41,737 nt of DNA from Henriciella sp. (GTDB lineage: Bacteria; Pseudomonadota; Alphaproteobacteria; Caulobacterales; Hyphomonadaceae), in NCBI GenBank assembly GCA_021776655.1, contig JAJFFK010000024.1:1-41737 (forward strand), in the 5' to 3' direction. Position numbers and translations under genes: made by a program. Shown here piece by piece: positions 16,102 through 24,682 of the stretch. The notes beneath the pieces are model-generated. The model did not search any database. It saw only the letters and a program-made list of their open reading frames with translations, and had not been told where the DNA came from. How positions within the stretch are numbered: position 1 is the first letter of the stretch; every line of letters starts with the position of its first letter.

Positions 16102-17292
16102 ATGTCCGATTCGCGCCAGCACATTATGCCGGTCTATAACCCTCCAGCAGAGGCGTTTGAGCGCGGTGAAGGTGTGCGCCTGTTCACTCAGGATGGTAGG
16201 GAATATCTCGATTTCGTCGCTGGTATTGCGGTCAGCGCCCTTGGTCACGCTCACCCGGCTATGGTTGAAGCATTGCAAACGCAAGCCGCGAAAATCTGGC
16301 ATACATCAAACATGTTCCGCGTCCCGGCAGCAGAAGAGCTGGCCGCCAAAATGTGCCGTGATACATTTGCCGACCGCGTCTTCTTCACCAATTCCGGCAC
16401 TGAGGCTGTAGAGTGCGCGATCAAGACAGCGCGTAAGTTTCATTGGGCAAAAGGTGATGAGGAGCGGTTTGAGATTATCACCTTTTCGGGCGCGTTCCAT
16501 GGCCGCTCATTGGGCGCGATCAATGCTGGCGGTAACCCGAATTATCTCAAAGGCTTCGGGCCACCATTGCCGGGTTTTTGCCAAGTCGCGTTTGGCGACA
16601 TGGCGGCGCTCGAAAACGCGATGTCCGACAAGACGGCAGCGGTGTTCATCGAGCCGGTACAAGGCGAAGGCGGCGTACGCGCAGTCCCGGAAGAAGACCT
16701 GACCGCGATCCGCAAACTGTGCGACGAGCATGGCGCTTTGCTGATCTATGATGAAGTACAATGCGGCATGGGCCGGACCGGCAAGCTGTTCGCGCATGAA
16801 TGGGCCGAAGACGCACAGCCGGATATCATGTGCGTGGCCAAGGGCGTTGGTGGCGGCTTCCCGTTTGGGGCCTGCCTGACCACAGAAGAGACCGGGATCG
16901 TCATGCAGCCCGGCAGCCACGGCTCAACCTATGGCGGCAACCCGCTCGCCATGGCGGTCGGTAATGTGGTTTGGGATATTATCTCTGATGAGACATTTCT
17001 CGCCGAGGTGCGCCGCGTCGCAGGTACCGTATCGCAGGGCTTGAAATCGCTCGCCGATACGCATCCCGGCAAAGTCGTTGGCGTCACCGGCAAAGGCCTG
17101 CTGACCGGGCTACAACTGAAGGCGCTGCCCAAGCCGGTTCAGAATAATTGCCGTGACAAGGGCTTACTGGTTGGGGTTGCTGGCAACAATGTCCTGCGCC
17201 TCGCGCCGCCGCTGATCATTCAAGACAGCGATGTACGCGAAGCGGTTGGCATCATCGATGCCGCATTGGGTGAATGGACACCAGAAACCTAA
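16102..17292 (+). CDS. argD: Acetylornithine aminotransferase
   Basis: A 396-aa class III PLP aminotransferase that makes N-acetylornithine in arginine synthesis and may also serve in lysine synthesis. Seen are the MPVYN start, FTNSGTEAVECAIKTARKF, FHGRSLGA, the PLP-binding Asp in YDEVQCGMGRTG and the Schiff-base Lys in CVAKGVGGGFPFGA, then GSHGSTYGGNPLA. An AGGAGC site fixes the ATG at 16102. A 31-aa lipoprotein gene overlaps its stop by one base. In many Alphaproteobacteria argF follows directly; here it lies 8.8 kb away. Confidence 0.94.
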   Translation: MSDSRQHIMPVYNPPAEAFERGEGVRLFTQDGREYLDFVAGIAVSALGHAHPAMVEALQTQAAKIWHTSNMFRVPAAEELAAKMCRDTFADRVFFTNSGTEAVECAIKTARKFHWAKGDEERFEIITFSGAFHGRSLGAINAGGNPNYLKGFGPPLPGFCQVAFGDMAALENAMSDKTAAVFIEPVQGEGGVRAVPEEDLTAIRKLCDEHGALLIYDEVQCGMGRTGKLFAHEWAEDAQPDIMCVAKGVGGGFPFGACLTTEETGIVMQPGSHGSTYGGNPLAMAVGNVVWDIISDETFLAEVRRVAGTVSQGLKSLADTHPGKVVGVTGKGLLTGLQLKALPKPVQNNCRDKGLLVGVAGNNVLRLAPPLIIQDSDVREAVGIIDAALGEWTPET

Positions 17293-17387
17293 TGCGCAAC
17301 TGGGTTTTGTCTGCGCTGGTGCTGGCTGTGACAGCTTGTGCCAGCGAGATAAACACGGCCAATGAGCTTGATGAACAGCTGCGCTAA
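17292..17387 (+). CDS. 31-aa small lipoprotein
   Basis: A short frame, too short for ordinary gene callers, that starts in the argD stop (TAATG, one-base overlap). It encodes MRNWVLSALVLAVTACAS and 13 more residues: a charged N-terminus, a hydrophobic core, and a VTAC lipobox with Cys16, as in entericidin-type or other tiny membrane-anchored lipoproteins. The mature peptide would be only 16 residues (CASEINTANELDEQLR). It sits 81 bp before a LemA-family gene. Coding status rests on the lipobox and tight coupling only. Confidence 0.55.
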   Translation: MRNWVLSALVLAVTACASEINTANELDEQLR

Positions 17388-17468
17388 ACGCGCAAGCAAT
17401 CGCGCACTGCGCCTTCACACAGAGGCAAAATCGACCGATAGTCAGGCCATCCCAGAAGGAGGGCGCAA

Positions 17469-18032
17469 ATGTCGGGTCTATATATCTTGTTGACGGCGGG
17501 ACTAATCGTGATCGTTCTGATCATCGCGCTGTTCAATCGGTTGGTACAGAAACGCCAAATGGTCCGCAATGGCTGGGCCGATATTGATGTCCAACTCAAG
17601 CGCCGCGCCGATCTGATCCCGCATATCGTCAGCAGCGTCAAAGGCTATGCCGCGCACGAGCATGACCTGTTCGAGGATATTGTCGCCAAGCGTAATGCGG
17701 CGTTGCAGGCCGGTGATGACCCGGCCAAACGCGGCGTCGCTGAATCGGCTTTGGTGCGGCCAGTGACAAAGCTGTTTGCTGTTGCTGAAGATTATCCCGA
17801 CCTCAAGGCCTCGCAAAACTTCCTCGACCTGCAAGACGAGTTGTCGGACACCGAGAACAAGATCGAGATGGCGCGGCGGTTCTATAACGGCGCGGTGCGC
17901 GAGCTGAATATCGGGGTGCAGAGCTTTCCGGCCAACCTCATCGCCGGCCTGTTCGGCTTTGCCAAGGCAGCCTTCTTCGAGATTGAGACTGCCGACAGGG
18001 CTGTGCCAGATCTCAATTTGGGGGACAGTTGA
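17469..18032 (+). CDS. LemA family membrane protein
   Basis: A 187-aa protein with one N-terminal membrane helix (about 5-24) followed by a long helical domain. The motif NRLVQKRQMVRNGWADIDVQLKRRADLIPHIV and the later ENKIEMARRFYNGAVRELN are LemA hallmarks. Function in bacteria is unclear; it often travels with Gly-rich-tailed TPM or DUF2207 proteins, as here. A strong AGAAGGAGG site precedes the ATG, and the DUF2207 gene starts 3 bp after the stop. Confidence 0.94.
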   Translation: MSGLYILLTAGLIVIVLIIALFNRLVQKRQMVRNGWADIDVQLKRRADLIPHIVSSVKGYAAHEHDLFEDIVAKRNAALQAGDDPAKRGVAESALVRPVTKLFAVAEDYPDLKASQNFLDLQDELSDTENKIEMARRFYNGAVRELNIGVQSFPANLIAGLFGFAKAAFFEIETADRAVPDLNLGDS

Positions 18033-18035
18033 GCC

Positions 18036-19751
18036 ATGCTGCGCGCGTTTGTTTTTTTCGTTCTGAGCCTCTGTCTGGTTGCTGGCGTTCACGCCGAGGA
18101 AGCGATCAATCAATTTGATGTGGATATTCAAGTCGAACGCAGCGGCGACATTATTGTTACTGAAACCATCATTGTGACGGCTGAAGGCAATAAAATTCAA
18201 CGCGGCATCTTTCGCGACCTGCCGCGTTATTACGGCGATGACGAGACCGGCGGGCGGCTGCCGTATCGCTACAAGGTGCTGAGCGTGAGGCGGGACGGGC
18301 GCAAAGAACCGTATGAGATGCTGGACGAGCGTAACGCTAAACGGATCAGGATTGGCGACGCAGATTATTTCCTGCCTCGCGGACGCTACACCTATTCGAT
18401 CCGTTACCGGGTCAAAAACCAGGTTCGCTATTTCGAGACCTATAACGAGATCTATTGGAACGCCACGGGGACCTATTGGTCTTTCCCGATTGACGCGGCG
18501 CAGGCGAGCATAACCCTGCCGACAGGCGCGCGAATTACCAGCCATAACGCCTATACCGGATCACGCGGCCAGTCCGGCAGTGATTATCGTTACCAGGCCG
18601 AGGGTGACACGCATACATTCACGGCCACCCGCCGTTTCAACCCGCGCGAAGGCCTGACCATCTCGCTGGCATTTGAGAAGGGCTTGATCGCGCCGCCATC
18701 TGCGGCGGATCAAGGCTGGCTATGGTGGGCGCGAAATGGCGCGCTGACGATCTTGCTCGGCTCGTTGGTTGGGCTGTTCGGTTTCTATTATCGCAGCTTC
18801 AACAAGGTCGGGCGCGACCCGGTCAAAGGGCCTGTGTTTGCCCGCTATGGCCCGCCTGAGGGCTATTCCCCAGCCGCCGCACACCATATCTATTATCGCG
18901 GAATGCGCGGCCATAAAGGGCTGGTGGCGACCCTGATGCAGCTCGCCGCCAAGGGCTATATGACGATTGATGTCGATGCCAAGGACAAGAAGAAAACCAC
19001 ACTGACGACCAATACGCCCGAAGGTAACTGGCCTGACATGCCAGACGAATCGAACCATCTACACACTGACCTGTTCACAGGTCGTTCCAGAGTGCCGCTC
19101 GGGGAAAAATACGACTCAGGTTTCACCACCGCCTATAATGCGTTCAGGAAACGCATCACTGATGACTATGGCAACGCCTATTTCAAGTGGAATATCGGCT
19201 ATGTCATTGTTGGTGCGATCCTGTCGGTTGGGGCGCTGGTCTTTGCGGTCACGCAAGCGAGCTATTGGACGGGTTGGCACACCGCTGCGATCCTCGCGCT
19301 GGTCGCACTCAATGGCCTGTTCATGTATTTGATGCCCGCGCCGTCGCGCAAGGGTCAGGACATTCGCACCGAGATTGAGGGTTTCCGGCTGTATCTCGAG
19401 ACCGCCGAGAAATTGCAACTCAACGCGGTGGAGGTGGGCAGCGAGGCGCCGCCGCCAATGACCACGGCGCGCTATGAAAATTTCCTGCCCTATGCCGTCG
19501 CGCTGGGGGTTGAAAAACCCTGGACCAAACATTTCGAACGCCTGATCCCCGAAGAGGCGGCGGGTTACAATCCCGGCTGGACCAATATGGGCGCGCTCAG
19601 CTTCGGCTCAATCGGCGGTATGACCGACCGAATGGTCTCAGGCATGAGCTCCGGCGTGACCAGCGCCATGCCGCAAAGCTCTGGCTCATCCGGCTCAGGC
19701 GGCGGTTTCTCCGGCGGCGGCGGTGGCGGCGGTGGCGGCGGCGGCTGGTAG
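18036..19751 (+). CDS. DUF2207 domain membrane protein with Gly-rich tail
   Basis: A 571-aa protein. Residues 1-20 are a signal peptide ending in VHA; the N-terminal part (about 21-210) matches the DUF2207 extracytoplasmic domain (VDIQVERSGDIIVTETIIV, QRGIFRDLPRYY, YFETYNEIYWNATGTYWSFPI). Hydrophobic helices follow at about 235-253 and a pair near 390-440. The C-terminus is a Ser/Gly run ending GGGGW, which recalls the tails of TPM proteins. Directly behind LemA, a pairing seen in many genomes; the joint role is unknown. Confidence 0.93.
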   Translation: MLRAFVFFVLSLCLVAGVHAEEAINQFDVDIQVERSGDIIVTETIIVTAEGNKIQRGIFRDLPRYYGDDETGGRLPYRYKVLSVRRDGRKEPYEMLDERNAKRIRIGDADYFLPRGRYTYSIRYRVKNQVRYFETYNEIYWNATGTYWSFPIDAAQASITLPTGARITSHNAYTGSRGQSGSDYRYQAEGDTHTFTATRRFNPREGLTISLAFEKGLIAPPSAADQGWLWWARNGALTILLGSLVGLFGFYYRSFNKVGRDPVKGPVFARYGPPEGYSPAAAHHIYYRGMRGHKGLVATLMQLAAKGYMTIDVDAKDKKKTTLTTNTPEGNWPDMPDESNHLHTDLFTGRSRVPLGEKYDSGFTTAYNAFRKRITDDYGNAYFKWNIGYVIVGAILSVGALVFAVTQASYWTGWHTAAILALVALNGLFMYLMPAPSRKGQDIRTEIEGFRLYLETAEKLQLNAVEVGSEAPPPMTTARYENFLPYAVALGVEKPWTKHFERLIPEEAAGYNPGWTNMGALSFGSIGGMTDRMVSGMSSGVTSAMPQSSGSSGSGGGFSGGGGGGGGGGGW

Positions 19752-19762
19752 GCGTGCAGGTA

Positions 19763-20515
19763 ATGAAGAAAGATCAAATTCGAGCCTTGCTGAAAAGCAT
19801 TGAAACCGGTGAGCCCGGACCTGTGGCTGTCGTTGATGAGGCGAAATATATTCAGCACAACCCTCAAACCCATGAAGGGAGTGAGGGATTGGTTGCTCTG
19901 TTTAAGCGCCTATCCAAGACCTCACCTAGAGTGAATATTGTTCGGGCCTTCGAGGATGGCGATTTCGTCTTCGCCCATACGGAGTATGATTTCGCGCGCC
20001 GGAATGTTGGCTTTGAAGTGTTCCGGTTTGAAGGTGGTCGGGCGGTTGAGCACTGGGACAATATCCAAGTCCGGCAGGGACCAAATCTATCCGATCGCAC
20101 AATGGTGGATGGGCCTACGCAAGCGGTTGACCTTGACCTGACTGAAAGCAATCGCGCGGTCGCTCGGTCTTTCGTTGAAACCGTGCTTGTCGATGGACAA
20201 CTCGACAAGTTGACGGATTTTATTAGCGATACGGTCGCCGAGCACAGTCCGCGCCTGATTGATGGTGCGGTGGCCCTCAGAGCGGCCTTGGAAGGACAGG
20301 AAGACAGCGTCAGACGGATTGATTATCAAAAGGTGCATCGCGTTCTGGCCGAAGGCAATTTCGTCCTCTGCGTCAGTGAAGGCAAGTATGCTGGCACCCA
20401 TTCTGCCTTCTATGACCTTTTTCGGATCGCTGATCGTAAGATTGTTGAGCATTGGGACACAACTGAAGACATCGCGCCTCGCAGTGAGTGGAAAAATACG
20501 AACGGTAAGTTCTGA
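19763..20515 (+). CDS. Tandem NTF2/SnoaL-like domain protein
   Basis: A 250-aa cytoplasmic protein made of two similar halves. Each has a YIQHNP/VAEHSP-type motif, a hydrophobic FVFAHTEYD/FVLCVSEGKYAG strand and an end of the form VEHWDNIQ/VEHWDTTE. These are features of SnoaL-like polyketide-cyclase/NTF2 proteins, normally one domain of about 125 aa, so this is an internal duplication. It starts just after the DUF2207 stop (GTG 19754 or ATG 19763; the ATG is preferred), so it may belong to the LemA operon. Substrate unknown. Confidence 0.88.
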   Translation: MKKDQIRALLKSIETGEPGPVAVVDEAKYIQHNPQTHEGSEGLVALFKRLSKTSPRVNIVRAFEDGDFVFAHTEYDFARRNVGFEVFRFEGGRAVEHWDNIQVRQGPNLSDRTMVDGPTQAVDLDLTESNRAVARSFVETVLVDGQLDKLTDFISDTVAEHSPRLIDGAVALRAALEGQEDSVRRIDYQKVHRVLAEGNFVLCVSEGKYAGTHSAFYDLFRIADRKIVEHWDTTEDIAPRSEWKNTNGKF

Positions 20516-20656
20516 AACTCGAACTGCTCACCGCGCGCGAGTGGATTTGATCAAAGCGGGTGATTGAAGCGGCGTCCATGCTCACCTCGTTGCAGCGCCG
20601 GGTTAGGCCTGAAATCCCTATGTGGCGCACCGTTTGCACGGGCGGGGTATGTTAAC

Positions 20657-20685
20657 TTGAAATGTCTCACGCAAAGTGTGCTACA
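20657..20685 (+). promoter_or_regulatory. Candidate promoter of the acyltransferase gene
   Basis: TTGAAA (20657-20662) and GCTACA (20680-20685) are 17 bp apart. The -10 resembles the Caulobacter housekeeping pattern GCTANA. The start would be near 20692, 12 nt ahead of the ATG, with GTGGGG as ribosome site. Confidence 0.4.
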
Positions 20686-20703
20686 TTTTAGTGTGGGGAC
20701 CGC

Positions 20704-22743
20704 ATGAATTCTACTCGATACCGAGCCGATATTGATGGTTTGAGAGCGCTCGCTGTGAGTGCTGTCGTCATGTATCATGCCCTGCCGGGCTTGATTCCGT
20801 CGGGGTTCGTCGGGGTTGATATATTCTTTGTAATCTCAGGCTATTTGATCGGCGGAATTATCTATTCTGCCGTACTTGAGAAGCGTTTCAGTTTCGGAAA
20901 TTTTTACGCGCGCCGTGCGCGCCGGATTCTGCCTGCACTGATTGTGGTCGTTATGGCGGCTTTTCTTGCGGGTATATTCCTGCTTGATTCCAAGGGTTTT
21001 AGGGAACTGTCGTCACAATCAGTTGGTGCCCTGATCGCGATACCTAACTTTTATTTCTGGGAACATACCAGCTATTTTGCGACCGCTGCTGAGTTCCAGC
21101 CGCTATTGATGACGTGGTCGCTGGGGGTCGAAGAACAATTCTATATTGTCTTCCCTTTCATCTTGCTTGGCATCGTCCGTTTGCCCGCGAAGTTCCGTCT
21201 GCTGGCTATTGCAGGCCTGACCCTTCTGTCGTTTGGGTATTCAATTCTTGTCCAGAGCGCAGATCCTAGCTTTGCTTTTTACATGTTGCCGCCCAGGGCT
21301 TGGGAGCTGGGCGCGGGCGCAACACTCGCGATTGCCCACCATGACGGGTTTTTCAAACCGCTTGCAATCGCGACTGAGAACTTGCTGGCCATGCTGGGCG
21401 CTGGACTGGTGATGGTTTCGATGTTCCTTGTTGAGGGGGCTTTTTCGATTCCGGGCCTGGCGGTTTACTTGTCAGTGTTTGGAACCGTTCTGCTTGTGCA
21501 TTTCAGAGATAGCTGGATCAACACTCATTTATTGTCTCTGAAACCGGTCGTTTTTGTCGGACTGGTGTCTTACTCATGGTATCTCTGGCATTGGCCGATC
21601 ATCTCCTATTTGAGGATCATCAGCGACGGCGCCCCCGGCCCATGGGTTTTGCTTGCGGCAGCGATAGCTAGCTTCTTCATTGCTATTGCCTCCTGGCGCT
21701 TCGTCGAACAGCCGTTCCGGCGCCCGGTGAGATCATCATTGAAAACACTGATGGCAGCGGGCGTGATACTCGTGGTCGCCTTGACCGGGCCGGTCTTTGG
21801 CAAACTGACAGGTGGCTGGTCCGATAGATTACCGGAAATCGTGCAGACCGCTGAAGCCATCCGGTTGGAAGGCCGTGGCATTTGCTTGCTGAAATATGCT
21901 GAATTTGAGTTGCATACGGGCGATGAGTGTAACCCAGAAACAGCAACGATTGCGTTGCTCGGTGATAGTCATGCCTCCGCTCTAGGGCCGGGGCTACGTC
22001 TGTTCGCAGAGAGCCGTGAAACACGAGTGGTTCAGCACACCAAATCTGCCTGTCGGCCCCTCTTAGGCTATACGACGAGCACTCTGAAAAGGCCCGGCCT
22101 TGATAAAGCTTGCGGCCGTTTTTTAAATTACGCGATTGCCGACATTCTAAATGACGACTCTATTGAAACAGTTGTCCTTGCAGGCGAATGGAGAACCATG
22201 CCGGGTTGGGATTTGCGAACCTTTACGGCTGGCCAAGTCGGCGAAATCGTCGAATACCCAATCGCTTTGGAGCAGGGTATTGGCGACATTACCGATGTCT
22301 TTGTCAGCGCGGGCAAGGAAGTTATAATTGTTGGCAGTGTCCCCAAATTCGAGACTGATCCGATGAGCCGTGTCATCGGAGATGGTCTGCCATTACGACA
22401 GAAACTGCGCACCGCTCTAACCGGTATTAACTCAAAACCTGAGCAACTGAGTCGTATGCTTGTGCCGGTAGATGATGATATGGGCGTAACCCGAATTTTA
22501 AGAGACACAGCCTTGGCGACTTCCAGGGCGACCTATATGGATATCCGCGCACAATTATGCACGGATGATGATATGTGCAGGTATGCTGAGGCGGGTAAGC
22601 CGGTATTCTTTGACAAGCAGCATCTGTCAGCATTTGGATCCAGATCAATTATGTGGGCGCATGTCTTAAGCGATTTTGCGCTGACCACCCGCAGATCAAT
22701 TGATACTAGCGCCCCAGTCGTGACCGAAAATCATCATAGGTAA
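20704..22743 (+). CDS. OafA/PatA-type membrane O-acyltransferase with SGNH domain
   Basis: A 679-aa protein that probably O-acetylates a surface or exported polysaccharide. The first 360 residues or so hold about ten membrane helices with the acyltransferase 3 motifs RYRADIDGLRALAV, the His in VVMYHAL, GVDIFFVISGYLI and WSLGVEEQFYIVFP. Residues about 415-660 form an SGNH hydrolase-like domain: LLGDSHAS (Gly-Asp-Ser block) and DKQHLSAFGS (Asp..His block). Its end overlaps the convergent decarboxylase gene by 38 bp. No polysaccharide cluster adjoins, so the acceptor is unknown. Confidence 0.93.
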   Translation: MNSTRYRADIDGLRALAVSAVVMYHALPGLIPSGFVGVDIFFVISGYLIGGIIYSAVLEKRFSFGNFYARRARRILPALIVVVMAAFLAGIFLLDSKGFRELSSQSVGALIAIPNFYFWEHTSYFATAAEFQPLLMTWSLGVEEQFYIVFPFILLGIVRLPAKFRLLAIAGLTLLSFGYSILVQSADPSFAFYMLPPRAWELGAGATLAIAHHDGFFKPLAIATENLLAMLGAGLVMVSMFLVEGAFSIPGLAVYLSVFGTVLLVHFRDSWINTHLLSLKPVVFVGLVSYSWYLWHWPIISYLRIISDGAPGPWVLLAAAIASFFIAIASWRFVEQPFRRPVRSSLKTLMAAGVILVVALTGPVFGKLTGGWSDRLPEIVQTAEAIRLEGRGICLLKYAEFELHTGDECNPETATIALLGDSHASALGPGLRLFAESRETRVVQHTKSACRPLLGYTTSTLKRPGLDKACGRFLNYAIADILNDDSIETVVLAGEWRTMPGWDLRTFTAGQVGEIVEYPIALEQGIGDITDVFVSAGKEVIIVGSVPKFETDPMSRVIGDGLPLRQKLRTALTGINSKPEQLSRMLVPVDDDMGVTRILRDTALATSRATYMDIRAQLCTDDDMCRYAEAGKPVFFDKQHLSAFGSRSIMWAHVLSDFALTTRRSIDTSAPVVTENHHR

Positions 22744-23854
22744 AATCAGACAGCATTTCGATCTCGCCAGCCTTATGCCGCACAGCGAGATTGGCGAGTG
22801 GGCTACCATTGAACGTATTGGTTTTGACGAAACTGTAATGCATCTGGTCGGTGAAGATCAGGCGGTCGCCGGGCTTGAGCGGCGCGTTGAAACTATACAT
22901 GCCGATCACGTCCCCGGTCATGCAGGTCTTGCCGCCGAGCGTGTACGTGTGGGCGTGCTCGCCCGGCTCGCCCGTTTTTTCACTATTTGGGCCAATAATC
23001 TCCGGGCGATATGGCACTTCCAGCACGTCCGGCATATGGGTTGCGGCGCTGGCATCGAGGATTGCGAGCGACACGTCATTTTCGTGCAGCGCCAGTACCG
23101 TGGCGTGCAGCTCGCCCGTATTGACCACCAGACCCGCGCCCGGCTCCAAGATCACGTCGATCCCAAACCGCGCCTTGAACGCAATGATTGCGGCGATCAA
23201 AGCATCGACATCATAGCCCGGCTTGTTGATGAAATGCCCGCCGCCAAAATTCACCGCGCTCACTTGTTTCAAGTAGGGCGCGAACCGCTGCGCAACATGT
23301 TTGATCAGCCCAACCGACCCGTCCGCCATACTCTCACACAAGCTATGCACGTGGAAAATATCCACGCCCGACCAATCAACTGCGTCTAACTTTCCAGCGA
23401 CTTCGCCGAACCTCGACCCCGGTGCACACGGGTCATATATATCCCCGCCCAGCGTCGCGTTCGAATAGCCCGGATTGACCCGTAGGCCAATTTTCGTGCC
23501 GGCAGCGCGGGCTTGGTCGCCAAACCGGGTGAGCTGCTCAGCGGAATTGAAATAAATATGCTGGGCCAACCTGGTCAGGCGTTGTACTTCGGCCTGGGTA
23601 TAGGCAGGCGAATAAACATGTACCTCTTTGCCAAATTCCTCAGCCCCCATCCGCGCCTCAAATTCGCCCGATGCGGTCGTGCCATCGAGATAGCCGCGCA
23701 TTAGCGGGAATATAGCGGGCAGCGCGAAGGCTTTGGTCGCAAGCAGGATTTTGCAGCCGGCCTCGCGGCGGATACGTGCGGCGGTTTCGAGGTTCTGGCG
23801 CAGACGCGCGGCATCGAGGAGGAAGGTGGGCGTAGGGAGGGTTTCTGGGGTCAT
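22706..23854 (-). CDS. nspC: Carboxynorspermidine/carboxyspermidine decarboxylase
   Basis: A 382-aa PLP-dependent alanine-racemase-fold decarboxylase that yields norspermidine or spermidine. It begins TPTFLLDAARL; PLP-binding Lys41 lies in LLATKAFALP. Further blocks are HVHSLCE, VNFGGGHFINKPGYD, LEPGAGLV, GKTCMTGDVIGMY and DQMHYSFVKTNTFNG, all of the CANSDC type. Its partner, the synthase, is the first gene of this operon, with a thioredoxin-like lipoprotein between. An AGGAGAG site precedes the ATG. Which polyamine is made cannot be told from sequence. Confidence 0.95.
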   Translation of the reverse strand: MTPETLPTPTFLLDAARLRQNLETAARIRREAGCKILLATKAFALPAIFPLMRGYLDGTTASGEFEARMGAEEFGKEVHVYSPAYTQAEVQRLTRLAQHIYFNSAEQLTRFGDQARAAGTKIGLRVNPGYSNATLGGDIYDPCAPGSRFGEVAGKLDAVDWSGVDIFHVHSLCESMADGSVGLIKHVAQRFAPYLKQVSAVNFGGGHFINKPGYDVDALIAAIIAFKARFGIDVILEPGAGLVVNTGELHATVLALHENDVSLAILDASAATHMPDVLEVPYRPEIIGPNSEKTGEPGEHAHTYTLGGKTCMTGDVIGMYSFNAPLKPGDRLIFTDQMHYSFVKTNTFNGSPLANLAVRHKAGEIEMLSDFTYDDFRSRLGR

Positions 23855-23864
23855 GCAACTCTCC

Positions 23865-23948
23865 TGTCATCCCGGCCTTGAGCTGGGACCCAGTACCATA
23901 ACGTCCGGTCTAAGCGGCTCTAGGTCCCGGCTCAAGACCAAGATGACA
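23865..23948. repeat. Palindromic intergenic repeat (GTCATCCCGGCCTTGAG type)
   Basis: Left arm 23865-23890 and right arm 23923-23948 are imperfect reverse complements (26 bp, about 4 mismatches) around a 32-bp centre. TGTCATCCCGG...GGGACC palindromes of this type are scattered between genes in many Alphaproteobacteria. It lies between the lipoprotein and nspC and includes the nspC ribosome site at its left edge, so it may fold in the mRNA and affect nspC expression. A degraded half copy is visible near 41219-41245. Confidence 0.8.
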
Positions 23949-23966
23949 AGTTGAATGTGTTTTGGC

Positions 23967-24650
23967 TTACCCCGCCGCACACATCAGGCGTAGATGATCC
24001 GGGTCAGCCGGAATATAGCCCAATTGCTGCAAACTGATTGCGTAGTCGTCGGAATAATAACAAGGCTTTTCGCCTTGCTCGAACTGTGTCTGCGCAATGA
24101 ACGTGTCCGTTCCAGGGCGGGTGAAGCTAATGAAGGGTGACCAGACCCGGTGCCAGCCGCGCGAGCGTGCAATATCAGTCACGCCCATCTCTTCGGCAAA
24201 GGCGGCACCCGCTGCGCTGCGCACATGCAGATGAAGGACGCTGATCTGGAAGCCCGCGCCATCATTCGGCAGTTTCTTGCGCTGTTTCTCGCTAAGGTCA
24301 CGCGAGATAAACTTGGCCGACAAGCGCGGATTGTTCGGGTTCATTTCTTCGGCTGCATACTTCTTGCAAAACGGACATTCCTCAAAGCCCCAGATCACCA
24401 TCAATGGATTGTTCGCTTCTTGCGCCGAGGTGATGGCTGCTGCGTAAAGCTCAGCCGGATCAAGACAGGCGCGGTACGTCGCGTTCTCAATGTCCAAACC
24501 GCAAGCCGGGTCTGGCGTAAACGTGTTCTGATCCACAGCATCGACAAAGAGCGGTAAGTTAGGGTCGACAGGTCCAGCGGCCTGCTCGCCACAAGCTGAC
24601 AGGACAAAGGCTGCGCCAATCACAAAAATTTTAAGGGCTGAATTTTTCAT
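23967..24650 (-). CDS. Lipoprotein with thioredoxin-like CxxC motif
   Basis: A 227-aa envelope lipoprotein: lipobox VLSAC with acylated Cys20. Residues 85-97 (MVIWGFEECPFCKKY) carry a CPFC redox motif (92-95) on a thioredoxin-like strand, as in DsbC/G- or SoxW-like proteins. Other cysteines (50, 62 and near 208, 224) suggest further disulfides. It sits 32 bp after the polyamine synthase and 112 bp before the decarboxylase, on the same strand. Its link to polyamines is unknown; family otherwise not recognised. Confidence 0.8.
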   Translation of the reverse strand: MKNSALKIFVIGAAFVLSACGEQAAGPVDPNLPLFVDAVDQNTFTPDPACGLDIENATYRACLDPAELYAAAITSAQEANNPLMVIWGFEECPFCKKYAAEEMNPNNPRLSAKFISRDLSEKQRKKLPNDGAGFQISVLHLHVRSAAGAAFAEEMGVTDIARSRGWHRVWSPFISFTRPGTDTFIAQTQFEQGEKPCYYSDDYAISLQQLGYIPADPDHLRLMCAAG

Positions 24651-24682
24651 AAATACTCTCGAAGCCTCATGTTTAGGATTGC

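Noticed and set aside
17502-18545. A 347-codon minus-strand frame opposite LemA/DUF2207
   Set aside because: It is antisense to two clearly conserved genes and lacks motifs of its own.
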